From: a virus
Strand: one strand, 5' to 3'
Virus record (IMG/VR): IMGVR_UViG_3300042310_000928
Coordinates: 1-42,282 of that record
Length of the DNA: 42,282 bases
Shown: one piece after another, positions 24,685 to 31,088 of the stretch
Layout: each line of letters starts with the position of its first letter
How positions within the stretch are numbered: the first letter of the stretch is position 1
The notes under the pieces: generated by a model
Databases searched by the model: none
What the model was told of the DNA's origin: nothing
What the model saw: the letters and a program-made list of their open reading frames with translations, nothing else
Program-made: the position numbers and the translations under genes

Positions 24685-25190
24685 GGTTGGCAATCCCCCA
24701 ACTGGATTCAACAATGGTTTCGTACTACCTGAGTTGATGAAGGTGCCTAACCTGTGAGGCCCATACCATGGGCAGGTCTTTGTAGTTGTTCTACAACAAA
24801 TGCTATTACGGGTAGCATTGTTCTCACGGCAGTAGAGGTAAAGTCGAATAGAATTTATGCTGACTTTCATGGCTCCTGTGTCTCCCAAACAAACACAATG
24901 CCATGGACTATTCGATCTTAGGTTTACTGCAAAAAAAAGTACGCAAGTCTTCACCAACCAAAAGGTAAAAGCTGAAGTGAATAAGACAGTAACAAAAAGA
25001 ATAAGCTTAAACGCTAAATTTTTGCTCTACTAATCTTGTTTACCTAATAAGTCATTATTCTTACTGACTTATACAGCAATTACCATTTAGGTCAGCATCC
25101 CGTTCCAAAGTTTGATTGTAAATAAAAATTTCAAAAATAAATTGGTCTTGTTTTAACTGGAAAAGTTTTGCAGAATTGGGCCTAGGAGGA
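24685..25190 (+). ncRNA. Putative large structured RNA or long structured leader
   Basis: No plausible gene on either strand. Complementary segments (by eye): 24686-90/24698-702; 24708-12/24733-37; 24750-54/24773-77 around 24759-64/24768-73; 24780-85/24791-96; 24795-805/24813-821 with one bulge. A long arm stacks 24829-34/24925-30, 24841-51/24908-19 (11 bp, one bulge) and 24868-73/24900-05. Next are 24947-54/24977-87 (3-nt bulge), and 25042-47/25087-92 around 25048-54/25065-71. A loop at 24857-64 can pair with 25091-98 (8 bp), a possible pseudoknot. A promoter precedes it; no clear intrinsic terminator follows, and the polymerase gene with an AGGAGG site starts at 25198. It may be a trans-acting RNA or a cis leader. 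I did not recognise tmRNA, RNase P RNA, 6S or a group I intron core. Confidence 0.6.
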
Positions 25191-25197
25191 ACGATCT

Positions 25198-26511
25198 ATG
25201 AATTTTGAATCTCTGGCCAAGTTGTTATCTGGAATTGATCAGAAAGCCGTTTTCTTGCGGTTTAATCCAGAGATCATGGACATTGCTGAAAAAGACTTGG
25301 AGAATGAGCTTCAGTTCATGCTTTCTGATGGTGTTTCGTTTCAAGTAATGATTCGTGATGATACATTGCCTTTAATTTTGAGTATGTTGCAATTATCATT
25401 GTTTTCAAAAGATAAAAAGGTTTTTACTTGGAATTGGAAGAACTTTTCAAGCTATGTTTTGTGTAAGACTGGCAAGAGTCTTGATATAAAGGCTTCTATA
25501 ATTGATATAAAGATATTAGAATCATTTAGTGGTATTAAAAAAGTTGCTCCTGTTTCGTTTGTTGAGGCGATGAATAGGATTAAGCATTTGGTTTCGTCGG
25601 GTTTGTGGAAAGAAAGTGAAAACATTTATCGTAAGATTCATTTACCGTTAATGACGACAGTTCTGCCTCATCTTGAGAGTGTAGGAATATTGGATGTAGA
25701 ACGTGCTGCCAAAGTACACGCTTACTACGAGATTGATGGTCAGGAAAACGGTCGATTACGTTGTCATGGGGCTTACAAAAAATCATTTGTTCCGCATACA
25801 ATGGGATCTGATTTGAAAGATGTTTTGAAGCCGATTGGTTGTGATAATTTATTTATGAGTTTTGATTTTAAGGGTATGGAAGTTTTTGTGTTAGCCAACT
25901 CTAGTCAAGACTCTAAACTATTGCGTTTGTGTGAGTGTGATGATATTTATTCGGCACTGTTTCAGGTCTTGATGTCAAGTGATCCAGAAAAAAATGATAG
26001 GGAATTGGCAAAAAAATGCTTCTTGCCTGTTATATATGGACAGTCGGCCCGATCACTTTCTTTGAGATGTGGTTTGGCGGCTGATGTGGCTGAGAAAGTG
26101 GTGGAGCGAATTAGTTCTTTGTTTCCCACTGCTATTTCATTTGTTGCCGATTGCGAAAGCAAAGTTAAAAAAGATGGATACGCAAAGGATATCTTCGGTA
26201 AGCGAAGAACAAACTTTGAGGTTGGCAAGGAATATCTTGCTAGAAATTTTGCTGTGCAGTCTCCTGCTGCAACGATATGCCTAGAAAAGTTGATTAAATT
26301 ATATTTTGCGTTGGAAGGCAAAGCTCAAATTGCTTATACTGTACATGACGGTTACGTTATTTATGTAACTAAAGATAACTGGAAACAAATTTTCAAGAAA
26401 AGCATGGATGCGCTTACAAGCGAATCTGAACTTTGTCCTAAACTTCGACTGAAGGTTTCATGTCGTGGTGGACGCAATCTTAACGATTTGAAAGTGATAA
26501 AAACGTCTTAA
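25198..26511 (+). CDS. Compact family A DNA polymerase
   Basis: 437 residues; TAGGAGG lies 7-8 nt before ATG. Polymerase motifs: A, MSFDFKGMEVFVLANSS (about 219-235; catalytic Asp and the Glu steric gate); B/O-helix, DRELAKKCFLPVIYGQSARS (about 263-282; Arg, Lys, Tyr-Gly); C, AYTVHDGYVIYV (about 378-389; His-Asp). The first 150 residues hold only remnants of a 3'-5' exonuclease fold (VFTWNWKNFSSYVLCKTG), without visible DED catalytic acids, so proofreading is probably absent. The residue matching E. coli Phe762 is Leu, followed by Pro where Gly is usual. It is shorter than a Klenow fragment (about 600 residues). Probably the phage replicative polymerase, given the helicase downstream. Confidence 0.85.
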   Translation: MNFESLAKLLSGIDQKAVFLRFNPEIMDIAEKDLENELQFMLSDGVSFQVMIRDDTLPLILSMLQLSLFSKDKKVFTWNWKNFSSYVLCKTGKSLDIKASIIDIKILESFSGIKKVAPVSFVEAMNRIKHLVSSGLWKESENIYRKIHLPLMTTVLPHLESVGILDVERAAKVHAYYEIDGQENGRLRCHGAYKKSFVPHTMGSDLKDVLKPIGCDNLFMSFDFKGMEVFVLANSSQDSKLLRLCECDDIYSALFQVLMSSDPEKNDRELAKKCFLPVIYGQSARSLSLRCGLAADVAEKVVERISSLFPTAISFVADCESKVKKDGYAKDIFGKRRTNFEVGKEYLARNFAVQSPAATICLEKLIKLYFALEGKAQIAYTVHDGYVIYVTKDNWKQIFKKSMDALTSESELCPKLRLKVSCRGGRNLNDLKVIKTS

Positions 26512-26521
26512 AGGAGAAGAA

Positions 26522-27073
26522 ATGATTGAGATTGTTCACAATTTTCCAATTACTGAAATTGAATTTTTTGATCTTGATAAAAAGTTTTCCAAGCTTTGTT
26601 GGCACGCAGCGCATGAATTGAAAAAGAAGAATAGCAATAATAATTTTATTGATGACGCAGAAGATATAAAGCAAGAGCTTCAGATGAGTATGCTTAGGGC
26701 AGGAAGCTATTACAAGAGGCAAGTTTATATCGAGAGATGTCTTGATGTAGCTAAGAAGTATGTGAGTGATAATTTTATTCAAAAAGTTTTGGAAGAGCTT
26801 CAAAATCTTTGGGAGAATAGAACTCGTCACGGAGCCAACCGACAGAAATATGGTTGCTTTCAAGAAAATTTACTTGAAAACATTATCAATAGATTTGTTC
26901 CAAAGGATCAGCAGCCTAAAAAAGATGCTCCTTTGAAGATTGACACTAAGTTCACGACATATTGCAAGGCAATTGTTTGGAATGGTCAGAAGAGCATGGG
27001 TAAAAGAATTACCCGTGAAAAATCAATTCGTAGTGGTATGGTTTCATTAAGCGAGTTTGATTTCCTGCATTGA
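26522..27073 (+). CDS. Possible late sigma factor (gp55-like)
   Basis: 183 residues, AAGGAG before ATG. DAEDIKQELQMSMLRAGSYY (about 45-64) resembles sigma region 2.2 (D-L-x-Q-E-x-x-x-x-L-x-x-A), and IDTKFTTYCKAIVWNGQKSM (about 139-158) resembles region 2.3 ('F-S/T-T-Y-x-x-x-x-I/W'). The last residues, MVSLSEFDFLH, are a hydrophobic tail like the sliding-clamp-binding C-termini of T4 gp55 (S-L-D-F-L). A charged insertion lies between the two halves. It follows the polymerase by 10 nt and precedes a terminator. If correct, it would direct host RNA polymerase to late promoters. Weak similarity by eye; another helical replication accessory protein is possible. Confidence 0.4.
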   Translation: MIEIVHNFPITEIEFFDLDKKFSKLCWHAAHELKKKNSNNNFIDDAEDIKQELQMSMLRAGSYYKRQVYIERCLDVAKKYVSDNFIQKVLEELQNLWENRTRHGANRQKYGCFQENLLENIINRFVPKDQQPKKDAPLKIDTKFTTYCKAIVWNGQKSMGKRITREKSIRSGMVSLSEFDFLH

Positions 27074-27089
27074 GATCAATATAATATTT

Positions 27090-27192
27090 TGAGCAGTATA
27101 GTTCGCCGTCCTGACCATATTTTATAAAATACATTTAATTAATTTACATAGTTCGCAATGGCTGAGTTTAACGGCGTGCTGCTCATTTTTTT
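27090..27192 (+). terminator. Y-shaped terminator with large apical insertion
   Basis: TGAGCAG (27090-27096) pairs with CTGCTCA (27179-27185), then CGCCGT (27104-27109) pairs with ACGGCG (27171-27176); seven Ts follow at 27186-27192. The roughly 60-nt apical part contains a TATTTTATAAAATA palindrome (27117-27131) and a second copy of ATAGTTCGC (27098-27106 and 27148-27156). It should end the polymerase/sigma-like operon and may leave a stable small RNA. Confidence 0.65.
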
Positions 27193-27255
27193 CAAATTAA
27201 TCTAGATGATTTCATATTTTTGTGTTATTCTGGTGTGAGCCTACAGGAATAATTG

Positions 27256-28785
27256 ATGCGTGAACTCACACCAGAAGAACAAGCCAAGCTTGAATCAATG
27301 ACTGACCCAGAAGTCATTAGGCCTAAATTTGCATGGGATGATACTTTTCAGCGCAGATTGTTGGCGATGATTTTGACTGATGATTATATGCTTGTTCAGT
27401 CGATGGATAAAATTAAACCTGAATATTTTAGCAATGAGGCTCATGTAATTATTTGTCGTATTCTTCTTGAATATTTTAGCACCAAAAAGTCTATACCAAA
27501 GGATTGGATACTTCAGCAAGAATTATCTAATGCCCTTAAAGATCGTGATCGTACAATTCAGTTGCATTATCAAGCTGAATTGAAAAGTGTTTATGACTAT
27601 TATGTCCCGGGAGTTGATTCTCGTGAATACCTGATAGACAAGGTAACATATTTTGCTAAAGTTCAAGCTGTAAAGCTTGCTTTCCATTCTAGTTTGGAAA
27701 AAATGCAAGAGGCTCCTGAAGATGAAAAAACATGGAGTTTTGTTTACGAAAAAATGCGTGAAGCCATGCTCGTGGATAGGTCTTACGAACCGGGTCTTGA
27801 ATACTTCATGAATATTGACGAAATGTTTCGTCGTATGGATGATGTATTCATTGGTAAAGATAGATTCACATCGGGTTTCCCAGCGATTGACAATGCCTTG
27901 ACGGGCGGCGGATTGTTTGCTGGTCAGATTGGAAGTTGGATTGGCTTGCCGGGAACTGGTAAGTCTCTAGCTCTAGTAAAAACTGCTGTTCAGAATGTTT
28001 TACTTGGCCATAAGGTTCTTTATATTACATTGGAAATGGATGAGCTTGGTATTGTTCAGAGATTTACAAGTCAGTTTGCCAAGATGGACATCAATAATCT
28101 TCGTGATATGAAGGATGAAATTAAAGCAACTATTGAAGAATTCAAAAAGGAAAAAGAAGATCCAAATCTATTGCACGTCAAACAGTTTCCCGGCGGTCAG
28201 ATTGATGTCAATGGAATTAGAGCATATATGGCGCAATTAGAATTAAGAGGATGGAAGCCTAATGTTTTAATTGTTGACTATGTTGGTGAAATGAAAGACG
28301 ATCCATCAGTTAAAAAATATGAAAGTGCTTATCGTATTTTGCGTGATCTTCGTGGTTATGGAGTTGAAAAAGGTCATTGTACATTTACATGTGTTCAGCC
28401 AAACCAAAGTGCTGCAAAACTTGAAGTTGGTCAATATATTGATGAATCTAATATTGGCACTAGCTTTGATCAGTTCAAACCTCTTGATGCTTTCTGGTCA
28501 ATTAATCAGCAAGTTCTTGAAAAAGATGCTGAAGTTGGAAGGGTTTTTGTCATTAAGCACAGGAATGGTCGGTCAAGGTTTGCATTTAAGATTGGCTTTG
28601 ATTATAAGATTGGTACTCTTGACATGTTTGAAATATCGAAGGATACATATCGTGAAAGAATGAACTTGATTCAGGAAAAGAAAGCTGGAGAAGTTACTAT
28701 GGACAATGTAGGCGATGCTCCTTCGGGCAAGAAGCAGCGCAGTAAAAAGGGATTTGTTCCAGAAGAAGACACCTACGAGGCATAA
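27256..28785 (+). CDS. DnaB-family replicative helicase (T4 gp41 role)
   Basis: ATG 27256 (MRELTPEEQAKLESM) has AGGA 7 nt upstream; the in-frame TTG just before is less likely. About 509 residues. The N-terminal 150 residues are helical (RRLLAMILTDDYMLVQSMDK), like the DnaB N-domain. The RecA-like core has GSWIGLPGTGKSLALVKTAV (Walker A), VLYITLEMDELGIVQRF, WKPNVLIVDYVGEMKDD (Walker B), and a C-terminal IKHRNGRSRFAFKIGFD, matching the 'K.R.G..g....f' motif with the arginine finger. It unwinds DNA ahead of the fork as a hexamer. No primase is in the window. A Lys/Arg tail (SGKKQRSKKGFVP) may bind DNA. Confidence 0.87.
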   Translation: MRELTPEEQAKLESMTDPEVIRPKFAWDDTFQRRLLAMILTDDYMLVQSMDKIKPEYFSNEAHVIICRILLEYFSTKKSIPKDWILQQELSNALKDRDRTIQLHYQAELKSVYDYYVPGVDSREYLIDKVTYFAKVQAVKLAFHSSLEKMQEAPEDEKTWSFVYEKMREAMLVDRSYEPGLEYFMNIDEMFRRMDDVFIGKDRFTSGFPAIDNALTGGGLFAGQIGSWIGLPGTGKSLALVKTAVQNVLLGHKVLYITLEMDELGIVQRFTSQFAKMDINNLRDMKDEIKATIEEFKKEKEDPNLLHVKQFPGGQIDVNGIRAYMAQLELRGWKPNVLIVDYVGEMKDDPSVKKYESAYRILRDLRGYGVEKGHCTFTCVQPNQSAAKLEVGQYIDESNIGTSFDQFKPLDAFWSINQQVLEKDAEVGRVFVIKHRNGRSRFAFKIGFDYKIGTLDMFEISKDTYRERMNLIQEKKAGEVTMDNVGDAPSGKKQRSKKGFVPEEDTYEA

Positions 28786-28787
28786 AA

Positions 28788-28961
28788 ATGGCTAAATATA
28801 AAGTTTTTGAAAATGTTCTGAATGAATATGTCAATCATCCAACTCAAGTTTTGGTTGACGAAGTTGAGGCTAATTCTCCGCAAGAAGCCGCCAATATTAT
28901 TCGTACTATCCATCCCAACAAGGTAAGTTTGACAATTAATGGTCAGCAATTTGAGGGATAA
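28788..28961 (+). CDS. Small hypothetical protein, 57 residues
   Basis: ATG 28788, two nt after the helicase stop, opens MAKYKVFENVLNEYVNHPTQ... ending FEG-TAA at 28959-28961. The sequence is alpha/beta-like (VLVDEVEANSPQEAANIIRT, then a VSLTINGQQF strand), with codon use like its neighbours. The position between helicase and small-ORF genes suggests the same transcript. No family recognised. Confidence 0.55.
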   Translation: MAKYKVFENVLNEYVNHPTQVLVDEVEANSPQEAANIIRTIHPNKVSLTINGQQFEG

Positions 28962-28963
28962 TT

Positions 28964-29125
28964 GTGAGACAGTTTGAAAACATAAATGATGTTGCTAAAA
29001 TCTATAATAGTCCTAAATATGGACTTGGTCCTGATGGAGGTCATCCTCCAGATCAATTTGATCGTAGTTATTTTACTGCTGATAAGGCTTGTTTTTTTAT
29101 TGGAGAGTCATTATATGGCCATTGA
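28964..29125 (+). CDS. Small hypothetical protein, 53 residues
   Basis: GTG 28964, preceded by GAGGG with good spacing, encodes MRQFENINDVAKIYNSPKYG... with a Gly/Pro loop (LGPDGGHPPDQFD) and an aromatic C-terminal half. It overlaps the next ATG (29115) by 11 nt, which suggests coupling. No recognised motif; too small for confident fold assignment. Confidence 0.45.
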   Translation: MRQFENINDVAKIYNSPKYGLGPDGGHPPDQFDRSYFTADKACFFIGESLYGH

Positions 29126-29618
29126 TGCACCTTTGGAAAAAGTTCGAGTAACAGTTCAGGGCAAAGAGATTATTCTCGACCCTGATAACATGAAATATAA
29201 TGAAAATAATCTCCCAGAATATATGAGCAAAGAATATGGATGGGTTGATTATTTGGGTAAACAACTGGAATATGCTCAGAAAGAATTATTGATTGCAGAA
29301 GTTGATTCGGAAGCGATTTATAGTTTGAGATTCATTGAATCAAAAGACGCTGGAAATTCAGATAATTATGCCAAGGCTTATTCAACAGCAAATGTTGATG
29401 TTGTTGCTGCAAAAAGACATGTTATTGATAGGAAAGAAGTTGTCGGGCATATTAAGGCTCATTTGAAAGCATGGGACAAGAATCATGAAAATGTACAAAA
29501 TAGAGGTCATTCTTTAAGACAAGAAATGAAAGTTCTTAATCGTGATATTTACGATACCGATGCTAATAAAACCGATGCTAATAAAAATTCTTGCACATTT
29601 GAAGATTATTTAAAATAA
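29115..29618 (+). CDS. Putative UvsY-like recombination mediator
   Basis: I choose ATG 29115 (MAIDAPLEKVRVTVQGKEII), with GGAG 9 nt upstream; an earlier in-frame start would run across the preceding small gene in another frame. 167 residues. The middle and C-terminal parts have the helical pattern of UvsY: GWVDYLGKQLEYAQKELLIA, then DVVAAKRHVIDRKEVVGHIK and LKAWDKNHENVQNRGHSLRQ, aligning loosely with T4 UvsY's 'DKDVLKVD...L....GALDAIKSRGF'. UvsY loads UvsX onto gp32-covered ssDNA, and both partners are encoded here (36225-38520). Similarity is weak; a generic helical protein remains possible. Confidence 0.45.
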   Translation: MAIDAPLEKVRVTVQGKEIILDPDNMKYNENNLPEYMSKEYGWVDYLGKQLEYAQKELLIAEVDSEAIYSLRFIESKDAGNSDNYAKAYSTANVDVVAAKRHVIDRKEVVGHIKAHLKAWDKNHENVQNRGHSLRQEMKVLNRDIYDTDANKTDANKNSCTFEDYLK

Positions 29619-29620
29619 GA

Positions 29621-29648
29621 TTGACTTAAATTATTTATTTTGTATATT
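29621..29648 (+). promoter_or_regulatory. Sigma70-like promoter for the acetyltransferase gene
   Basis: TTGACT (29621-29626), a 16-nt spacer and TATATT (29643-29648), with TG directly before the -10. The expected transcript start is about 15 nt before the acetyltransferase ATG, in the AGGAAGGGG ribosome site region, giving a very short leader. Confidence 0.55.
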
Positions 29649-29670
29649 GTCTCTAGGAAGGGGACATAAC

Positions 29671-30174
29671 ATGTCAGAACCGACGATGCGATGGATACTG
29701 CAAAGCGACATTTCTTCAATCATTGAGATAGAAAATCAATGTTTTCCTTTTCCTTGGGATGAAAGGGATTTTGATATTTGTCTTAAAAATAAAGACAATG
29801 TTGGTCTTGTTATTGAAAAAGATCATAATATAATTGGGTATCTTATTTTCAGTTTGGGTAAAAATTGTTATAATGTTATAAGTTTGGCTGTTGATCCCAA
29901 AATGTGTCGTAAGGGCTATGGGAATCGCATGATCCAATATTTGATAACAAAAATTAGATCTTCAACACAAGGTCCGAGAAATAAAATAAATGTGATTGTC
30001 AGTGATCAAAACTTAAATTGTCATCAATTTTTAAAGGCAATTAGTTTTACTGCAATAAAGGTTCGTAAAAATTATTTTGGTCCACTTCACGATGCTTATG
30101 AATTCGTTCTTGATATGAATGAAGTCAAAAAAAATATTGTGAAAAGAAACTATAAGGCTAAGAAGAATGCATAG
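29671..30174 (+). CDS. GNAT-family N-acetyltransferase (RimI-like)
   Basis: ATG 29671 follows AAGGGG with good spacing; a TTG further upstream is rejected. 167 residues. The N-terminus MRWILQSDISSIIEIENQCF, then FPFPWDE, mirrors RimI ('..l..I..iE..cF..pWs'). ISLAVDPKMCRKGYGNRMIQ (about 72-91) contains the acetyl-CoA pyrophosphate-binding R-K-G-Y-G motif (Q/R-x-x-G-x-G). KVRKNYFG near the end resembles the 'R..YY' segment. It should transfer acetyl from acetyl-CoA to a protein N-terminus or small amine; the target is unknown. The C-terminus is basic (KRNYKAKKNA). Confidence 0.8.
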   Translation: MSEPTMRWILQSDISSIIEIENQCFPFPWDERDFDICLKNKDNVGLVIEKDHNIIGYLIFSLGKNCYNVISLAVDPKMCRKGYGNRMIQYLITKIRSSTQGPRNKINVIVSDQNLNCHQFLKAISFTAIKVRKNYFGPLHDAYEFVLDMNEVKKNIVKRNYKAKKNA

Positions 30175-30191
30175 GACATGTTGAGGATCTA

Positions 30192-31088
30192 ATGGTAGAA
30201 AATAATGATTTGACAGGATTTATCAGCAATGATATTCCTGTTCTTGGCAATGATGAAAAAAGACAATGTGGAGATTTGCCACTTGTTTATGTTGACAACT
30301 TGAAGAAAAATACGATAGGCAAAAAAATACCTTTTGATTTGTCACCGCAATATTTGTGGAATTTATTTCTGAATCAAAACGGAAAATGTAGCCTGTCTGG
30401 AATGCCATTAGAATTTAATTCATTTGATTTAGAAGGTGATTTTTCTTCTGTCTTTTTAGACATGATAGATCGTTCCCTTGGATATATTGAAGGGAATGTT
30501 CGTTGGATACATAAAAATTTAAGTATTATGCGAGGTAGTTTCACAGATGATGTTTTTCTTGAATATTGCAGAAGATGCTTTTTAAATAATTATTCTATTG
30601 GGAAAATTGAAAGGCCTACTTTTGATGAATACTTTCTAAACATAGCATTTGATGTTTCTTTAAGATCAGATGATCCTGATATTAGACATGGATCTGTGAT
30701 CGTTACCAGTCAAAATCATATTATTGGAACTGGATATAATGCGACAATTCGTGGATCGGATAAGAGCAAAATTCCTTATAAAATAAGAGATAAAAAAAGA
30801 TTATGGATGATTCACGCAGAAGAGAATGCCATTTTGAACTGTACCACAAATCCACTTACCATAGGTGGATCTAAAATATACATAACAGGAACTCCATGCG
30901 TTAATTGCTTGCAGAGAATTATCAATTTTGGCATAAATGAAATAATTTATGCCAAGAGAGTTGGTTCTATTACGGAAAACGATGAAACAAATAAAATGAG
31001 ACAAGATATAATTTTAATGTCTGGAATTAAAATTCGTGAATTTGATTTAGATAATGTTTGGTTAAAGAAAGCGGTAGATGTCAATTAG
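30192..31088 (+). CDS. HNH-like domain fused to a dCMP deaminase-like domain
   Basis: 298 residues; GAGGA precedes ATG. Residues about 52-137 look like a phage HNH module: YLWNLFLNQNGKCSLSGMPL, FLDMIDRSLGYIEGNVRWIH, then LEYCRRCF. The pattern 'C..sG..l...lD.iD...GY..GNv.wvh..iN.mk' is typical, though the catalytic His is uncertain. Residues about 142-280 are a cytidine/dCMP deaminase domain: RHGSVIVTSQNHIIGTGYNA, IHAEENAIL (zinc H and catalytic E) and TPCVNCLQRIINFGINEIIY (zinc C-x-x-C). The deaminase part would convert dCMP to dUMP for dTTP supply, as in T4. The continuous frame argues for a true fusion. The 3' end overlaps the converging glycosyltransferase gene by 8 nt. Confidence 0.75.
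   Translation: MVENNDLTGFISNDIPVLGNDEKRQCGDLPLVYVDNLKKNTIGKKIPFDLSPQYLWNLFLNQNGKCSLSGMPLEFNSFDLEGDFSSVFLDMIDRSLGYIEGNVRWIHKNLSIMRGSFTDDVFLEYCRRCFLNNYSIGKIERPTFDEYFLNIAFDVSLRSDDPDIRHGSVIVTSQNHIIGTGYNATIRGSDKSKIPYKIRDKKRLWMIHAEENAILNCTTNPLTIGGSKIYITGTPCVNCLQRIINFGINEIIYAKRVGSITENDETNKMRQDIILMSGIKIREFDLDNVWLKKAVDVN

Noticed and set aside
24601-24957. A 118-codon minus-strand frame across the RNA region.
   Set aside because: It overlaps the end of the plus-strand glycosyltransferase, has no ribosome site, and its codon and amino-acid use (many Cys, Asn, Arg) is unlike neighbouring genes.
24685-25190. tmRNA, RNase P RNA or group I intron as explanation of the structured region.
   Set aside because: No acceptor/T-arm with CCA and no tag frame ending in Leu-Ala-Ala for tmRNA. 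Only a partial GAGGTAAAGTC resemblance to the RNase P P4 strand (24835-24845), without its partner. No group I P7 core seen. A model search would be needed to be sure.
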